A stretch of 33,727 nt of DNA from a virus. Within the stretch, counting starts at the first letter, position 1. The number at the start of each line of letters is the position of its first letter. Location of the stretch: positions 1-33,727 of IMG/VR virus record IMGVR_UViG_3300020156_000461; one strand, given 5' to 3'. Below the pieces are notes generated by a model that was not told the DNA's origin, made no database searches, and saw only the letters and a list, made by a program, of their open reading frames with translations. Shown here piece by piece: positions 31,117-33,727 of this stretch. The position numbers and the translations under genes were made by a program.

Positions 31117-31127
31117 GGGAGCGCCCG

Positions 31128-31430
31128 ATGCCCGCCGTCACCCGCCTTGGCGACACCTGCACCGGCCACGGCTGCTGGCCGCCCCGGCCCAGCACCGGGG
31201 CGTCGCCCGACGTGTTCGTGGACGGCCGGCCCGTGCACCGCGTCGGCGACGCCTGGGCTGCCCACACCTGCCCGGCCATCCCGGAGACGCACGCCGGCGC
31301 GCTGGCCGCCGGCAGCGCCACGGTCTTCGTCAACGGCCGCCCGGTCGGCCGCATCGGCGATCCGGTGTCCTGCGGCTCGTCGGTCGCCACCGGCAGCGCG
31401 ACCGTCTTCATCGATGAGGGAGGCGAGTGA
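31128..31430 (+). CDS. PAAR-domain spike tip protein
   Basis: The 100 residues are a PAAR-domain protein, the sharp tip that caps the spike. The two repeats with TCTGHGCWPPRPSTGASPDVFVDGRPVHRVGDAWAAHTCPAI and ETHAGALAAGSATVFVNGRPVGRIGDPVSCGSSVATGSATVFI show the family pattern. His and Cys residues for metal binding are present in HGC, HTC and SCG. The start is ATG at 31128, after GAGGGAGCGCCCG. It lies directly after gpV, as expected. Confidence 0.93.
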   Translation: MPAVTRLGDTCTGHGCWPPRPSTGASPDVFVDGRPVHRVGDAWAAHTCPAIPETHAGALAAGSATVFVNGRPVGRIGDPVSCGSSVATGSATVFIDEGGE

Positions 31431-31816
31431 TGGCGCTGCTGGCAGTCGACTGGTCGCTGATGGTGGATGGCCCCGGCCTGACGGTGGAGGGGCTGGACGA
31501 CGTGGCGCAGGCCGTGCGCGTCATCGTCACGACGCCGCTCCGCTCCGACCCGCACCGGCCCGACTTCGGCTGCGACCTTCAGCCGTGGATCGACCTGCCG
31601 GTGCCGGTGGCCGGCCCGGGCATCGTCGCCGCCGTGCGCGACGCGCTGGAGCGCTGGGAGCCCCGCCTGTCGGTCCTTGACGTGGCGGTCGCGGCCGGCA
31701 CGGCGAACGCGCCGGGCGACGGCGCCGGCCTGACGATCACCGTCACGTGGCAACTGGCGGGCTCGCTGGGGGCCGCTGCCTCCACCGCCGTTTCGATTGG
31801 GGCGGCCGTCCGATGA
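31430..31816 (+). CDS. W: Baseplate wedge protein gpW (gp25-like)
   Basis: The 128 residues match the P2 gpW/T4 gp25 family: VDGPGLTVEGLDDVAQAVRVIVTTPLRSDPHRPDFGCDL at the N-terminal part is the typical helix and Arg-Pro-Asp-Phe-Gly-Cys loop (EPR motif region). VRDALERWEPRLSVLDVAV follows. A GTG at 31427 also is possible; the ATG at 31430, six bases after GGGAGG, fits better. It forms the baseplate wedge with J and I. Confidence 0.94.
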   Translation: MALLAVDWSLMVDGPGLTVEGLDDVAQAVRVIVTTPLRSDPHRPDFGCDLQPWIDLPVPVAGPGIVAAVRDALERWEPRLSVLDVAVAAGTANAPGDGAGLTITVTWQLAGSLGAAASTAVSIGAAVR

Positions 31817-32925
31817 TCGACCTGTCGGCCCTGCCGCGCGCCCACTTCATCGACACCGACCCCACCGACCTCGCCGCCGCGATGGTGGAGAGCTTTCAGT
31901 CGATCTCCGGCCGGTCGCTGCTGCCGGCGCAGCCGGAGCGGCTGTTCCTGGACTGGCTGGCCTACCAGTTCGCGCTGCAGCGCATGGCCGTGCAGGAGGC
32001 CGGCGAGCAGACGCTGCTGGCCTACGCGCGTGGCCAGAACCTGGACCACCTGGGAGCGTTGCTGGGCGTGGAGCGCCTGCCGGCCCGCGCCGCACAGGCG
32101 GTGTTCGAGGTGCGCATGGCCGAGCCGGCCGAGACGGAACGCACCGTCGGCCCCCTGTCCGTGCGGACCCCCGATCGCGCGTGGGCCTTCACCGGCACGG
32201 CGACGGTGCCGGCCGGCGCGGCGAAGGCCGAGGCGGTGCTGGTGGCCACCGCGGCTGGCGCCGGCGCCAACGGCTTCCTGCCCGGCCAGATCACCGCGCT
32301 GGATGCGCCGGTCGAGGGCGTGGCGGCGGCTTCGAACGTCGGCGTCAGCCACGGCGGCGCCGACATCGAGGACGACGAGCGCCTGCGCCGGCGCATCCAG
32401 GAAGCGCCGGAGAAGTTCAGCACCGCCGGCCCGGCCAACGCCTACCGCTGGCACGCGCTGACGGCGCACGCCTCGATCCTTGATGTGGCGGTCACCTCGC
32501 CGCGGCCCGGCGCGGTGATGGTGCACGTGTTGACCGACGCCGGCATGCCATCCGACGCGGTCCTGTCTTTGGTGCGCGCGGCGCTGACGGCCACGTCGAC
32601 CCGGCCGCTTTCGGATACGGTGACGGCCGCGCCGCCGGTGGCGGTCCCCTACGCGCTGGACGCCACGGTGTGGCTGCGCGCCGACGTGGACGTGCAGACG
32701 GTGCGGGCGCGCGTCGAGGCCGCCGCGGCGGCCTGGACGGCCGAGCGGGCGCGCGGGCTGGGCCGCGACCTGATCTCCAGCCAGGCGGTGGTGGCGCTGT
32801 CGGTGGCCGGGGTGCACCGCGTCGAGGTGGCGGCGCCGGCGTTCCGGCCGCTGGCGCCGCAGGAGTGGGCCACCTGCACCGGCATCAGCCTTGGCTTCCG
32901 GACGGCGGAGAGCGCCCATGGCTGA
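31813..32925 (+). CDS. J: Baseplate assembly protein gpJ (Mu gp47-like)
   Basis: The 370 residues match P2 gpJ. Family features are the N-terminal helical part with LAAAMVESFQSISGRSLLPAQPERLFLDWLAYQFALQRMAVQEAGEQ and LLAYARGQNLDHLGALLGVERLPARAA. The later GADIEDDERLRRRIQEAPEKFSTAGPANAYRWHALTA and SVAGVHRVEV patterns also fit. It joins W and I to make baseplate wedges (equivalent to T4 gp6). It overlaps gpW by ATGA. Confidence 0.95.
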   Translation: MIDLSALPRAHFIDTDPTDLAAAMVESFQSISGRSLLPAQPERLFLDWLAYQFALQRMAVQEAGEQTLLAYARGQNLDHLGALLGVERLPARAAQAVFEVRMAEPAETERTVGPLSVRTPDRAWAFTGTATVPAGAAKAEAVLVATAAGAGANGFLPGQITALDAPVEGVAAASNVGVSHGGADIEDDERLRRRIQEAPEKFSTAGPANAYRWHALTAHASILDVAVTSPRPGAVMVHVLTDAGMPSDAVLSLVRAALTATSTRPLSDTVTAAPPVAVPYALDATVWLRADVDVQTVRARVEAAAAAWTAERARGLGRDLISSQAVVALSVAGVHRVEVAAPAFRPLAPQEWATCTGISLGFRTAESAHG

Positions 32926-33727
32926 CTTGCATGACCTGCCGCTGCCGGCCGGTATCGACCGGGAACCGTTCCGCAGCCTCGCCGCCCTGGCGGCGGCCGA
33001 ACTGCGGGCCATCGACGCCGCGCTGCCGCGCCTGGCCGTCTACCGGATCGGCGAGGTCGACGCAGGCTTGCTCCCCGTCCTGGGCTGGCAGTTCCACCTG
33101 TTCGGCGAGGGGTGGGAGGAGTGCGTCACCGACGCCCAGCGCCGGGCTCTGGTGTGGACGGCCATCGAGTTGCACCGGCGCAAGGGCACGCCCCACGCGG
33201 TAAAGCGCGTGGTCGGGGCCATCGGCCATTCAGAGGTCGAGCTGACCGAGGGGCTACCGCCACTCCTCCACGACCGCGCGGCGCGACGTGACGGGCGCGA
33301 ACGCTATGACGGGCGCGGACGCTGGGCGCGCTACCGCCTGCGCGTGCCGCTGGGCGACGCCGACACGCTGACGCCGGCCGACGTAGCGCGCATCGGCCGC
33401 GCCGCCGCAGCGTGGGCGCCGGCGCGGTGCCGCCTCGACATGGTGGTGGTGGCGTTGCCGCCGGCCGTCGGGCGGGACGCCGAGCCCGCCGTGACGGTGT
33501 CACCGCGCGCCCTGGTGCGCGTCCAGGCAGCCCGCGACCCTGCCCACAACGGCATGCGGTCGCGCGGCGACGGCACGCGCTACGGAGCGCGGCGCATCGC
33601 CCCGACCCTGACAGCCCGCCTGACAATCACCGTGACACACACCGCGCCGCCGTCTGTGGCCTCCTCCATCGCCTGGGACGATGGGGCGACCCGATGGGAC
33701 GGCGGCTTGACAGCCTGGAGCTTGTGA
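32918..33727 (+). CDS. I: Baseplate/tail protein gpI
   Basis: The protein has 269 residues, complete to the last base of the window. The N-terminal about 190 residues match P2 gpI: LPLPAGIDREPFRSLAALAAAELRAID, then AVYRIGEVDAGLLPVLGWQFHLFGEGWEECVTDAQRRALVWTAIELHRRKGTPHAVKRVVGAIGH. Its C-terminal part (about 190-269) is longer than P2 gpI (176 residues) and ends with SSIAWDDGATRWDGGLTAWSL. That tail is a likely adaptor to the tail fibre that should follow outside the window. Confidence 0.93.
   Translation: MADLHDLPLPAGIDREPFRSLAALAAAELRAIDAALPRLAVYRIGEVDAGLLPVLGWQFHLFGEGWEECVTDAQRRALVWTAIELHRRKGTPHAVKRVVGAIGHSEVELTEGLPPLLHDRAARRDGRERYDGRGRWARYRLRVPLGDADTLTPADVARIGRAAAAWAPARCRLDMVVVALPPAVGRDAEPAVTVSPRALVRVQAARDPAHNGMRSRGDGTRYGARRIAPTLTARLTITVTHTAPPSVASSIAWDDGATRWDGGLTAWSL

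Noticed and set aside
1-33727. CRISPR arrays, tRNA or rRNA genes, insertion sequences and attachment ends
   Set aside because: None seen. No regular spaced repeats, no cloverleaf-like stretch, no second transposase, and the phage ends lie outside the window.

Overview
The window is one nearly continuous block of a Mu-like transposable (saltatory) bacteriophage or prophage. It runs from the repressor gene, whose stop codon lies at base 1 on the minus strand, to the baseplate gene of the P2 gpI type, whose stop codon lies at the last base. The DNA is very GC-rich, with GC at most third codon positions. Proteins of the Ner, ParB-like, DUF3164, Gp37 and DUF2730 types point to a high-GC alphaproteobacterial host. 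Azospirillum or another member of Rhodospirillales is my inference from composition and flavour, not something shown by a marker gene. No attL, attR or host gene is visible, so integrated and free phage cannot be told apart.

Layout. (1) 1-864: leftward XRE-type repressor and an operator/early-promoter region with repeated GCTGAAACAGC sites. (2) 865-5789: rightward early genes, namely Ner, a ParB-like protein, two small proteins, the MuA-type DDE transposase and the MuB-type ATPase. (3) 5797-10451: a tightly coupled run of twelve mostly small accessory genes, many joined by 4-base ATGA overlaps. They include DUF3164, a dATP/dGTP pyrophosphohydrolase-like protein with an unusual N-terminus, and several winged-helix or zinc-ribbon proteins. 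(4) 10473-11802: GemA, then a leftward secreted-protein gene, then a Mor/C-family activator. (5) 11896-19223: lysis genes, packaging genes (small and large terminase), portal and the MuF-type head protein, which carries a C-terminal nuclease-fold domain. (6) 19224-19601: a gene-poor spacer full of inverted repeats. (7) 19602-22124 and on to 23704: protease with nested scaffold, decoration protein, major capsid protein and head-tail connector genes. (8) 23704-33727: a contractile tail of the P2 type (sheath, tube, frameshifted chaperone pair, tape measure, U, X, D, V, PAAR, W, J, I).

How it works together. The repressor and Ner control the early promoter. A and B carry out replicative transposition. 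The Mor/C-family protein should switch on late transcription. Two near-identical perfect dyads, CCCGGACA-N2-TGTCCGGG, sit about 60 bases upstream of the first lysis gene and of the protease gene. Mu has its C-activated promoters Plys and PI at these same two places, so the dyads are the best candidates for the activator's binding sites.

The most notable observations are these paired late-operator dyads, the operator array at the early promoter, the nuclease-fold domain on the MuF protein, the GGGAAAC -1 frameshift site in the tail chaperone gene, the nested scaffold start, the two-part pyrophosphohydrolase, and the Mu-head plus P2-tail mosaic.
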